Positions 1 to 7,343 of a stretch of 14,562 bases of DNA are shown piece after piece. Both the position numbers and the translations under genes were made by a program. Positions within the stretch are counted from its first letter, which is position 1. Each line of letters starts with the position of its first letter. Below the pieces are notes generated by a model. It did not search any database, was not told the DNA's origin, and saw only the letters and a program-made list of their open reading frames with translations. Origin of the DNA: Phycisphaerae bacterium (GTDB lineage: Bacteria > Planctomycetota > Phycisphaerae > Phycisphaerales > SM1A02); contig NYSW01000110.1 of the NCBI GenBank assembly GCA_002683195.1, forward strand, positions 1 to 14,562, in the 5' to 3' direction.

Positions 1-36
1 CGTCAGCAAACTCTTGATCCAGTTTCGGAGCTCCGC

Positions 37-2091
37 ATGAGCCAGTTGACGGCCCCCGAGCCGGGCCTTTCCGGCCCTTCCGCCCCCCAGGGAAACTCCG
101 GCAATGATGCCGGCTCCGATTCCGGCGGGCGACGACTCGAACGACAGCTGTTCCTCGCCCTCCTCGGCGGAACCCTCCTGTTCGTCGGAGGCCTCGCCAA
201 GCTCATCGGCATGTCGAACGCCGTCAGCGACATTCCCGCGGCGATCGGTGCGGTGATGCTTCTGCTGCCGCTTCTCCGAGGAGCCTTCAAGGAAATCATG
301 CGGGGCACGCCCTCCGGCGATGCCCTCGCCGCCCTCGCGGTGCTCGCAGCGATCGCCGTCAATCAATTGCTCACCGCGGGATTCCTCGCGTTGTTCCTCT
401 GGCTTTCCAAGCTCATCCTGAGCCGAACCGCCTGGGGTGCGCAGCGAGCCATTCGGGAGCTGGTGGAACTCACGCCGGACATCGCCCGCCGCGTCGAAGC
501 GGGCACGGAATCCGAAGTCAGTCTCGGCGAACTTCGCCTCGGCGACGTGGTTCGAATTCGACCGGGCGAAAATCTCCCGGTCGACGGTCGCCTGGTGAAC
601 GGCACCAGTTCGATCAACCAGGCATCCCTGACCGGCGAAGCGGTCCCGATCGAGGCCGGTCCCGGCGTCGACGTCTATGCCGGTACCACCAACCTCACCG
701 GGCAGATCGACGTCGAAGTGACCGCGGTGGCCGGCGAAACGACGATCGGCAAGGTCGAATCCCTGATCCGCGAGGCTGAAAGCGCCCGCAGCGACCGTCA
801 GGAACTGATCGAACGCCTCGCCGGGTTCTACGTGCCGGTGGTGATCATGGTGGCAGCCCTGGTCGGCTTCTTCACCATGCGAAGCGCCGAGATTCGCGAT
901 GAAGCCGCGATCCGAGCCATCACCGTGCTGGTCGTCACCTGCCCCGGCGCCCTCCTGATCGCGTATCCGACCGCCATGGTCGCGGCCTTCGCCAGTGCCG
1001 CCCGGCTCGGAATCATGATCAAGCAGACCCGCACCCTCGAGAGTGCCGCCACCGTCGACACCGTGGTGATGGACAAGACGGGAACGCTGACCACCGGTCG
1101 CTTCGCGGTCAGCCGGCTCGCACCCGCCGACGGAGTCGATGGCGCCACCCTGCTCCAGGCCGCGGCGGATGCCGAACAGAGTTCCAACCACCCGCTCGCC
1201 CGCTCGATCCTCGAAACCGCGGAAAAGGCTCGCATCACCCCGGCGAACATCGAGGAATACGAAGAAGCCCACGGACGAGGCGTCACGGCCCGCCGCCCCG
1301 ATGGTCTCATCCGCGCAGGACGTGGAGCCTGGCTTCGAGACCTCTCCCCCGCCATCGCAGACCAGATGGCTCTGGTCGAGGAGAAGATCGCTGGCATGTC
1401 CAGCGTCCATGTGATGCTGGGAGATCGATACCTCGGGGCCGTCGGCCTCGAAGACAAACTCCGGCGGAACGCGGGCGATGTGATTCAGCATCTTCGCCGC
1501 CTCGGAGTCCGGCGGGTCTGCATCTTCACCGGTGATCGTCTCGACGTCGCCAAGCGGGTCGGGATGACGGTGGGTGTCGACTCCGTGGAGGCGGAGTGCC
1601 TTCCCGAAGAGAAGCATGCGGAACTGAAGCACCTGATCGCCAACGGCCATCGAACGCTGGTGGTCGGCGACGGCATCAACGACGGCCCGATCCTCGCCAG
1701 CGCCGATGTCGGTGTCGCCATGGGTCTCTCCGGCTCGGACATCGCGACCAACTCGGCCGGCGTCGCGTTGATGCATGATGACCTCCGGCACGTTCCCTTC
1801 CTGCTCGAGATCGCCCGCCGAACCAAGGGAATCATCACCCAGAACATCGCGATCAGCCTGCTGCTCGCGGTGGTCGGGCTCGCCCTCGCGGCAACCGGGA
1901 ACATCAACATCTGGGTGACCCCTTTCTATCAGGCGGTCGCTTACCTCTTCGTGATTCTCAACAGTCTTCGCCTGGTGCGATTCGGTGAGGATTTCGCCGA
2001 AGATGAACAAGCCAGACGAGCCCTCGAGACCGAACGAGCCCGCCTCGCCGGTCGAAGCCGGGAGGCATCCGTCCGCCTGGCGAGAATCTGA
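37..2091 (+). CDS. P1B-type (heavy-metal) P-type ATPase with CPG motif
   Basis: A 684-residue integral membrane ATPase expected to pump a metal ion across the cytoplasmic membrane using ATP. Visible motifs, in order: actuator TGE at residues 199-201, membrane CPG at 302-304 (where P1B pumps usually have CPC, CPH or SPC), phosphorylation site DKTGT at 346-350 (Asp346), the P1B-specific HP of the nucleotide-binding domain at 385-386, TGD at 498-500 and the hinge GDGIND at 544-549. About eight membrane segments can be placed: four before the actuator (roughly 38-128), two around CPG (262-315) and two at the C-terminus (603-645). There is no N-terminal HMA or Cys/His-rich metal-binding domain, only about 36 disordered polar residues. 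The last two helices lack the Asp and Lys that mark Zn/Cd pumps and the Met/Ser pair of Cu pumps, so the substrate cannot be named. The ATG start is supported by GGAG at 27-30, 6 nt upstream. Family assignment is firm; metal specificity is unknown. Confidence 0.93.
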   Translation: MSQLTAPEPGLSGPSAPQGNSGNDAGSDSGGRRLERQLFLALLGGTLLFVGGLAKLIGMSNAVSDIPAAIGAVMLLLPLLRGAFKEIMRGTPSGDALAALAVLAAIAVNQLLTAGFLALFLWLSKLILSRTAWGAQRAIRELVELTPDIARRVEAGTESEVSLGELRLGDVVRIRPGENLPVDGRLVNGTSSINQASLTGEAVPIEAGPGVDVYAGTTNLTGQIDVEVTAVAGETTIGKVESLIREAESARSDRQELIERLAGFYVPVVIMVAALVGFFTMRSAEIRDEAAIRAITVLVVTCPGALLIAYPTAMVAAFASAARLGIMIKQTRTLESAATVDTVVMDKTGTLTTGRFAVSRLAPADGVDGATLLQAAADAEQSSNHPLARSILETAEKARITPANIEEYEEAHGRGVTARRPDGLIRAGRGAWLRDLSPAIADQMALVEEKIAGMSSVHVMLGDRYLGAVGLEDKLRRNAGDVIQHLRRLGVRRVCIFTGDRLDVAKRVGMTVGVDSVEAECLPEEKHAELKHLIANGHRTLVVGDGINDGPILASADVGVAMGLSGSDIATNSAGVALMHDDLRHVPFLLEIARRTKGIITQNIAISLLLAVVGLALAATGNINIWVTPFYQAVAYLFVILNSLRLVRFGEDFAEDEQARRALETERARLAGRSREASVRLARI

Positions 2092-2194
2092 TCGATTGCG
2101 AGACCAAAACCGCGATTAATGAAATCCCGACCGATGGTTCGCCAAGAAGATCGGGTCCACCGGACATTTCTCTTCGACCTCTCAGGGAATTTTG

Positions 2195-2464
2195 ATGATC
2201 TGGATCTTTGCCCAAGACGCCGCGGCCGCGAAGAGCTGGGCCGATGTGTTCGCCGAAGTCGCCGGGCCCGGCTTTTTGTTCCTCATGATCTTCAGCGTTC
2301 CGATCATCGCGATTGCCGGAGGCACCCTCAAAGTGATCCTGTCGGAACGTGGCAAGGAGCGGACACGCCAGGAAGGCGCCGCGTACGTCGCGGAGGGCAG
2401 CATGACCGCCGACGAGGGCGAACGGCTCTTACGAGCGGGGACGGACCCGGCCGCTGACGAGTGA
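2195..2464 (+). CDS. Small single-span membrane protein, function unknown
   Basis: An 89-residue protein with one clear hydrophobic segment (about residues 25-48) followed by a charged cytoplasmic-type tail rich in Arg, Lys and Glu. The tail ends in a predicted amphipathic helix containing AEGSMTADEGERLL (residues 67-80). The size and plan (short N-terminus, one helix, basic stretch, acidic helix) resemble PspB-like phage-shock membrane proteins, but I see no decisive signature and do not assign that name. The ATG at 2195 is preferred over the adjacent in-frame TTG at 2192, because AGGGA at 2184-2188 is 6 nt from the ATG and only 3 nt from the TTG. It lies 103 nt after the metal ATPase and 104 nt before the glycosyltransferase-like gene, on the same strand. 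Co-transcription is possible but not shown. An overlapping longer plus-strand frame (2119-2457) has no membrane segment and biased composition, and I discarded it. Confidence 0.72.
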   Translation: MIWIFAQDAAAAKSWADVFAEVAGPGFLFLMIFSVPIIAIAGGTLKVILSERGKERTRQEGAAYVAEGSMTADEGERLLRAGTDPAADE

Positions 2465-2568
2465 TCCAGTTCCGGTCGGACGGTGATGTCGATCTTCGAC
2501 CCCGAACCTCGGGCGAAAGTCCGGCGGAGCCGACGGCGATGCCGGAGGTTTCCTCGTAGGGTGGTGGC

Positions 2569-4311
2569 ATGGATGCGGCCCTCGTCGAACTGCTCGTGAC
2601 CCTGGACGAAAAGCGGCCGCGCCTGGCCCGAACCCTCCGGCCCGCGATCGAATCCGCGACCGAATCGGAAATCCTTCGTTCGATCGCACCTCCGTCCGCC
2701 CAGACCACCGAGACCATCGACCCGATCGTCCTTCCTCGCCGCGACGGCCGGGACGTCGGGATCATCGTGCTGGGATGCGGACGCGGTGCCGTGGCCCGGA
2801 GGCTGGCCACCGAACTGGGCAGGTCCGCACCCTCCAGCACCCTGATCATTCTCGAAACCGACGCCCATCGATTCCTCGCCACCCTCCTGGTGGACGAGTG
2901 GAACGATCTCCTTGCGGATCCTCGTGTGCGATTCGCGATCGGCCCGTTCCCCGACACGGCCCTGAGGGAAGCGATACCCCCGCCGGCTGATCCACTCCTC
3001 GAATTCGGCCTCGGTGGTCTCGCCATGATTCCCGGCGACGACCCCGCCCACGCGGGTGCGATCAGGAATGCCTTGCAGACCGTGGCCGGCTTGGTGATCA
3101 CTCGATTCCAGTCCCGAAGACATCAGGCGAGAGCGGAGGTCACGCAGAAGATCTCGGCCGGCCTGTCCTCCGGGCCCTGGAACATATTCAGTTCGGTAAG
3201 CAAGCAGACCACGGCCCTGAAGACCCTGGCCCCTTCCATCATCGACGCCGCCCGGCGAGCCGGCCACCACGGCACCACGCACCTGCAAGACGACGCCGAT
3301 CCCTTTCGGGATTCCAAGGCGTTACGAGCCGCCCTCGACGTCGACATCGATCTGGCCCTCTCATTTCTACGTCCCGGTGGAAACCTGGCCCCCTGGCTCC
3401 AGGGAATTCCCTCCCTGATTCTGGTCAGCTCCCATCCCCGACTTCTTCCGATCGAGACGTTCGATTGGACGGATCAGGATCTCGTGGTGGTCACTGATCC
3501 CGAATTCGCCCCCGCCTATCGACAACTCGGGATCACACCGGAGATTCGTGCGCTCGCCACGGACATCCCCGACCACGACGCGATGAACTCGGTCGGCCAT
3601 CCACCGTGCGACGTCCTGTCAGTCGGGAACATCCCTTCCGCCTCGAGCGTGGTGGATGGGTTGCCTCCACAACTCGCCGAATTGATCGAGTCGCTCGCCG
3701 CGGACTGGGTCCGACATCCCCGGACCACCGTCGACGAACTCATTTCGACCACCAACATCCGGGGTGACGATCGTGTGATGAATGCGGTCCGGCTCGCCCT
3801 CGGTTACGCCGCGACCCGCATTCGAAGAATCACTTCGGTGATCGCGCTGGCGCAGGCCGGATTCAACGTCCGCGTTCACGGCGGGGCCGATTGGGCGTCC
3901 GCCCTTCACGGCACCGCGGCGGAAGGATGCTGGCAGGGCTGGCTGCCCACGGGTCCGACGCAATCCGCCGCGTTTCGGGACGCCGGCGTGGTGATCAACG
4001 TCAACTCGTTCGCCACCCCCGGGATGCTCAACATGCGAAGTTTCGACGTCCCCGCCGCGGGAGGCATCCTGGTCTGCGACGATCGACCGGCATTGCATCA
4101 GGCATTCCAGGTCGGGGTCGAAGCCCTCTCCTTCAATCTCATCGAGGAGCTTCCCGATCTGGTGAGCGGCGTGCTTGCCACCGGTTCCCGCCGCGAAGCG
4201 ATCGGCCACGCCGGGCGAAAGAAGGTGGAACGGACCCACTCCTGGGACTCGTGGTGGACCTGGGCCGAATCCCGACTCCGCGAGCGATTCGTCGCCCGAA
4301 ACCCGAATTAG
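2569..4311 (+). CDS. Two-part protein with C-terminal CgeB-like glycosyltransferase domain
   Basis: A 580-residue soluble protein. The C-terminal third carries the hallmark of CgeB-type family-1-like glycosyltransferases: a conserved Asn-rich segment leading to NMRSFDVPAAGG (488-499), then a D-x-R/L-x-x-x-F-x-x-G-x-E run (about 504-518) and a closing helix with a His-Thr/Ser element (556-558). In GT-B enzymes this half binds the nucleotide sugar. The N-terminal part (about 60-130) looks like a Rossmann-type fold, with GCGRG at 69-73, an acidic strand end at Glu96 and a motif resembling the N-terminal region of Maf/DUF115 motility-associated glycosyltransferases. The middle (180-345) is not recognised. 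A role in glycosylating surface or flagellar protein is an inference; neighbours do not help. The ATG start is supported by a purine-rich AGGG at 2558-2561, 7 nt upstream. A strong hairpin immediately follows the stop. The call is moderately sure for the C-terminal fold and weak for the substrate. Confidence 0.82.
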   Translation: MDAALVELLVTLDEKRPRLARTLRPAIESATESEILRSIAPPSAQTTETIDPIVLPRRDGRDVGIIVLGCGRGAVARRLATELGRSAPSSTLIILETDAHRFLATLLVDEWNDLLADPRVRFAIGPFPDTALREAIPPPADPLLEFGLGGLAMIPGDDPAHAGAIRNALQTVAGLVITRFQSRRHQARAEVTQKISAGLSSGPWNIFSSVSKQTTALKTLAPSIIDAARRAGHHGTTHLQDDADPFRDSKALRAALDVDIDLALSFLRPGGNLAPWLQGIPSLILVSSHPRLLPIETFDWTDQDLVVVTDPEFAPAYRQLGITPEIRALATDIPDHDAMNSVGHPPCDVLSVGNIPSASSVVDGLPPQLAELIESLAADWVRHPRTTVDELISTTNIRGDDRVMNAVRLALGYAATRIRRITSVIALAQAGFNVRVHGGADWASALHGTAAEGCWQGWLPTGPTQSAAFRDAGVVINVNSFATPGMLNMRSFDVPAAGGILVCDDRPALHQAFQVGVEALSFNLIEELPDLVSGVLATGSRREAIGHAGRKKVERTHSWDSWWTWAESRLRERFVARNPN

Positions 4312-4313
4312 AA

Positions 4314-4346
4314 GAACGGCCGGAGCCCTGCAGGCTCCGGCCGTTC
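4314..4346. terminator. Bidirectional hairpin between convergent genes
   Basis: A perfect 14-bp inverted repeat (4314-4327 and 4333-4346) with a 5-nt CTGCA loop begins 2 nt after the stop codon of the CgeB-like gene and ends 28 nt from the fbaB stop on the opposite strand. The plus-strand side is followed by CTCTGATT, not a real T tract; the minus-strand exit reads TTCTAATT. It most likely serves as a shared terminator or 3'-end stabiliser for both genes. Confidence 0.8.
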
Positions 4347-4374
4347 CTCTGATTCCGGGTATCCATCAGCGGCG

Positions 4375-5436
4375 TCAGGCGATCGAGATCGACTCGTCGA
4401 GATAGACGTCCTGAATCGTGTTGAGAAGCTTCACGCCCTCATCCATCGGCCGCTGGAACGCCTTGCGACCCGAGATGAGTCCCATGCCGCCGGCTCGCTT
4501 GTTGATGACCGCGGTGCGAACCGCCTGCCCGAAGTCATCGTCGCCGCTGCCGCCACCGGAGTTGATCAACCCGGACCGACCGCAGTAGCAGTTCAGCACC
4601 TGGTAACGGGTCAGGTCGATGGGGTGATCCGAACACAGTTCGGTGTAGATCCGGCCGTCGAACTTGCCGTAACTCGAATCACCCATGTTCAACATCTCGT
4701 AGCCGCCATTGAGTTCCGGCTGCTTCTGCTTGATGATGTCGGCCTCGATGGTGACCCCGAGGTGGTTGGCCTGGGCGGTGAGGTCGGAGGAGACGTGATA
4801 ATCCTTGCCGTCCTTCTTGAACGCGTCGTTCCGGAGGTAGCACCACAGGATGGTGGCCATCCCGAGTTCATGCGCTCGATGGAAGGCCTCGGCCACTTCG
4901 ACGATCTGGCGGTCTGAATCTTCCGAACCGAAGTAGATCGTGGCCCCGACCGCGGCCGCACCGAGTTCCCAGGCCTCGTCGACGGATCCGAACATGATCT
5001 GGCTGAAGTGATTCGGGTAGGTCAGCAGTTCGTTGTGATTCAACTTCACGATGAAGGGAATCCGGTGGGCGTACTTCCGACTCACGCTGCCCAGCACTCC
5101 GAACGTGGTGGCAACCGCGTTGCATCCACCCTCGATGGCGAGCTCGACGATCTTCTCACCGTCGAAATAGATGGGATTCTTCGCGAAACTCGCCCCCGCC
5201 GCGTGTTCGATCCCCTGATCGACCGGAAGGATCGAGACGTAGCCGGTTCCCCCGAGTCGGCCATGGTCGTAGATCGACTGAAGGTTCCGCATCACCTGGG
5301 GATTACGATCCGACTGCGTCCAGATTCGGCCCACGAAATCGGGGCCCGGAAGGTGGAGCAGGTCCTTGGAGACCTTGGCTTCATGATTGAGGAGATTGTC
5401 TGCTTCGGTGCCAAGGAGATCGCTGATCGCGGTCAT
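4375..5436 (-). CDS. fbaB: Class I fructose-bisphosphate aldolase (FbaB/DhnA type)
   Basis: A 353-residue enzyme that reversibly cleaves fructose 1,6-bisphosphate to dihydroxyacetone phosphate and glyceraldehyde 3-phosphate through a Schiff base, in cytoplasmic glycolysis/gluconeogenesis. It aligns along its whole length with E. coli FbaB (350 residues), which I recall well enough to match block by block: the LPVDQGIEH segment (70-78), [12 protein letters not shown] (125-136), GATIYFGSE (164-172), ADIIKQK (232-238) and [10 protein letters not shown] (311-320). Lys236 in the ADIIKQK block corresponds to Schiff-base Lys237 of E. coli FbaB. The frame is open 25 codons further upstream, but the chosen ATG (complement of 5434-5436) matches the family N-terminus (MTAISDLLG) exactly. 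There is no strong ribosome-binding site, only a purine-rich CGGAAAA. It is probably monocistronic, with a shared hairpin at its 3' side and a divergent antiporter gene at its 5' side. Confidence 0.96.
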   Translation of the reverse strand: MTAISDLLGTEADNLLNHEAKVSKDLLHLPGPDFVGRIWTQSDRNPQVMRNLQSIYDHGRLGGTGYVSILPVDQGIEHAAGASFAKNPIYFDGEKIVELAIEGGCNAVATTFGVLGSVSRKYAHRIPFIVKLNHNELLTYPNHFSQIMFGSVDEAWELGAAAVGATIYFGSEDSDRQIVEVAEAFHRAHELGMATILWCYLRNDAFKKDGKDYHVSSDLTAQANHLGVTIEADIIKQKQPELNGGYEMLNMGDSSYGKFDGRIYTELCSDHPIDLTRYQVLNCYCGRSGLINSGGGSGDDDFGQAVRTAVINKRAGGMGLISGRKAFQRPMDEGVKLLNTIQDVYLDESISIA

Positions 5437-5585
5437 GGTCGTTTTCCGGGAAACGGATGAATAAAGCGGGGGAAGAATGCGGTACGTGCGTGCGGCGGAC
5501 ATCATAGGCACCCGGCGGCGAACAGGGACCCCTCGACTTCGACCCGGGTTTTTCCAGACATTCTGAACCAGGTTCCCTCGGACCG

Positions 5586-5591
5586 TACAAT
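5586..5591 (+). promoter_or_regulatory. Candidate -10 element of a leaderless antiporter transcript
   Basis: TACAAT lies 10 nt before the antiporter ATG, so transcription would start at or within a few bases of the initiation codon. The DNA between (CGCCCGCC-like) has no Shine-Dalgarno sequence, which fits leaderless translation. No good -35 is visible; CTGAAC at 5563-5568 is a weak candidate at 17 bp. The 165-nt divergent spacer between fbaB and this gene (5437-5601) contains nothing else I can name. Confidence 0.4.
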
Positions 5592-5601
5592 TCGCCCGCC
5601 C

Positions 5602-6666
5602 ATGGCTTTCGATCTCTTCATTCTCATCCTGTCGATATCCGTCCTGGTTTTCGGGGCGGAACTCCTGGTCCGCGGGGCGGGCCGGCTTGCCCTTCGCGTG
5701 GGCGTGTCACCCTTCGTGATCGGCGTCACGGTGGTCGGCTTCGGCACCAGCGCCCCCGAACTCGCCGCCGCCCTGGGGGCCGCCACCAGCGGCCATGGTG
5801 ACATCGCGGTCGGGAACGTGATCGGCTCGAACATCATGAACGTCGCCCTGGTCCTGGGCCTGACCGCCATGGTGATGCCCATTCCGGTCTCTCGACTGGT
5901 CGTACGCCGTGAAGTCCTGGTGACGATCGGAGTTTCCTTCGTTCCGTTCCTCGCGATCTTCAACGGAGGCGTCATTGGACGACCCCTCGGCGGGATGATG
6001 GCGGTCGGTCTCGCCGCATTTCTCTACTGGACGTTCCGGACCAGCCGAGACGAAGGCGGGATGCCGATCGAGGCGGAGATTCCCGACGAACCTCCCCGCT
6101 CGGGTTGGATGCGATCGGCGATCGACCTCTCACTGGTCCTCATCGGCATCGTGATGCTGGTCTTCGGGGCGGACTTCCTGATCGGGGCGGCCACCAATAT
6201 CGCCCGAGCCCTGGGCGTCTCCGAACTGCTCATCGGCCTCACCGTGGTTGCGGGAGGCACCAGCGCTCCGGAACTCGCCACCAGCCTGGTCGCGGTCTGG
6301 CGAGGCCGAAGCGACCTCGGCGTGGGCAACATCCTCGGGTCCTGCATCTTCAATCTGCTCGGCATCATGGGCGTGACCGCCCTCGTGGTTCCGCTGGAGA
6401 TCCCGCGAGAGGTCTTCCTCTTCGACCTTCCGGTGATGATCGCCAGCGCCGTCGCGTGCCTGCCGATCATGTTCACCGGCCATCGAATCAATCGCTGGGA
6501 GGGCTTCGTGCTCACCGCAGGATTCATCGTCTACACCACGTTGCTCTTCGTGGGCTGGCCCTTCCCCGCCGATCGTGATTCGGCGATGAATCCGCCCGCG
6601 GCCGTGGTCGAGCCGGATCAGGTCCGAGTGGACGACGAGTCGATCTGGTCACGGACCCAGTCGTAG
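5602..6666 (+). CDS. CaCA-family calcium(cation)/sodium antiporter
   Basis: A 354-residue membrane protein of the cation/Ca2+ exchanger superfamily (YrbG-like), which exchanges Na+ or H+ for Ca2+ across the cytoplasmic membrane. It shows the two internally duplicated alpha-repeats that form the ion site: repeat 1 has GFGTSAPEL (46-54) and [10 protein letters not shown] (71-80), repeat 2 has [11 protein letters not shown] (218-228) and [10 protein letters not shown] (242-251). Both repeats keep the essential Glu (53 and 224). About ten membrane helices are split by a short acidic loop (148-168). Transmembrane sequence ends near residue 320; the remaining polar tail of about 35 residues is unusual, and its last 16 codons are antisense to the end of a decayed epimerase. 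The true stop may thus have been extended by that neighbour. The ATG at 5602 has no Shine-Dalgarno sequence but a -10-like TACAAT 10 nt upstream. Ca2+ preference over other cations is family inference. Confidence 0.94.
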   Translation: MAFDLFILILSISVLVFGAELLVRGAGRLALRVGVSPFVIGVTVVGFGTSAPELAAALGAATSGHGDIAVGNVIGSNIMNVALVLGLTAMVMPIPVSRLVVRREVLVTIGVSFVPFLAIFNGGVIGRPLGGMMAVGLAAFLYWTFRTSRDEGGMPIEAEIPDEPPRSGWMRSAIDLSLVLIGIVMLVFGADFLIGAATNIARALGVSELLIGLTVVAGGTSAPELATSLVAVWRGRSDLGVGNILGSCIFNLLGIMGVTALVVPLEIPREVFLFDLPVMIASAVACLPIMFTGHRINRWEGFVLTAGFIVYTTLLFVGWPFPADRDSAMNPPAAVVEPDQVRVDDESIWSRTQS

Positions 6667-7090
6667 GTCAGCCTCATCCCTTCGGCGATTCCCACCGACG
6701 GCTCCCATCCGAGTGCCGCGCGTGAGCCGGCGTGGTCGAGAACGTAGCTCGCGCATCTCTTACCCGAATCGGACACGTACCGACGCCGGAGACGCAGCCC
6801 GGCGTGCTCCGCGATCAGATCAACGATCCCGTTGATCGAGGGTTCGTCTCGCAGCGGCTGGCCATTGCAGGCGCAGCGGAGCCCATCCCCATCATGCGTT
6901 CGATATCCTCGACCGCGTCGGTGATGTACGTGAGGCTCATGTCTGGATGCCATGGCCCCGGATCTTGACGATTTTGTCACCGCGTCGAACGGCCTCGACG
7001 GCCTTGCGACACATCGCGGTGGTCACGCCTTCGGCGGCTCTTCCGATGGAACGTCCCGGACTGTGCACGTGATTGGGACGCGCGTCCCAG
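6618..7090 (-). pseudogene. Decayed NAD-dependent sugar-nucleotide epimerase (C-terminal remnant)
   Basis: On the minus strand, three reading frames in succession give the C-terminal half of an extended-SDR epimerase, most like GDP-mannose 3,5-epimerase. Frame one (about 7085-6940) reads VHSPGRSIGRAAEG, then TAMCRKAVEA and GDKIVKIRGHGIQT, and ends in a TGA at 6937-6939. One base of shift restores SLTYITDAVEDIERMM (to about 6893). A second shift restores SINGIVDLIAEHAG, then [26 protein letters not shown], ending in TGA at 6618-6620. These match the family order: YGP segment, CRK helix, G-x-QTRSFTYIDD, SIN-E-LVDLI, LGWEP, GL-TY-W. The N-terminal Rossmann domain with its G-x-x-G-x-x-G is absent, and the space to mnmA (7090-7343) does not encode it. 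At least two frameshifts plus the truncation make it a remnant, unless the shifts are sequencing errors. It overlaps the antiporter 3' end by 49 nt. The left limit (about 7090) is approximate. Confidence 0.78.
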
Positions 7091-7343
7091 AGCGCGAATC
7101 CGGGTGCGAAACCGACGGTCATGGTCTCGAAGGTGAAAGACGTCGTGAAAGCGAACAACACCGTCACGAGCGGGATCTCGATCTCGTTCTGGATTTGTCG
7201 CGAGTAGGGAATCGCACGAAACACGGCGGCCGCGTGCGAGGGGCATCCCTCCCGGACTCGCCGGTGACCGGGATTCGGTGCCGTCCCGTTTTGGAGCATG
7301 CGAGCCCGTTCGAATGGCGATTCCGGTCGGTGCGGGGGGGGAT
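7091..7343. other. Gene-poor gap between epimerase remnant and mnmA
   Basis: About 250 nt in which all frames look non-coding or unrecognisable. It may contain further decayed epimerase sequence near its left end (a frame reading FRTRIRALGR around 7095-7120 resembles the strand before the YGP motif). It contains a run of seven G at 7334-7340 directly beyond the mnmA stop. I see no terminator, RNA gene or repeat. Confidence 0.5.

Noticed and set aside
1..17. Possible end of an upstream gene with TGA at 15-17
   Set aside because: Only a few codons are visible and other frames are equally plausible, so no product can be supported.
2096..2120. TTGCGA and ATTAAT as a promoter for the small membrane protein
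   Set aside because: The spacing is about 13 bp, too short for a sigma-70-type promoter.
2501..2513. Hairpin CCCGA-ACC-TCGGG after the small membrane protein gene, possible terminator
   Set aside because: Only 5 bp and followed by CGAAAG, with no T tract; easily a chance occurrence at this GC content.
2182..3288. A 368-codon minus-strand open frame opposite the small membrane protein and the CgeB-like gene
   Set aside because: No motif and low-complexity Gly/Arg composition. The plus-strand genes have ribosome-binding sites and domain matches.
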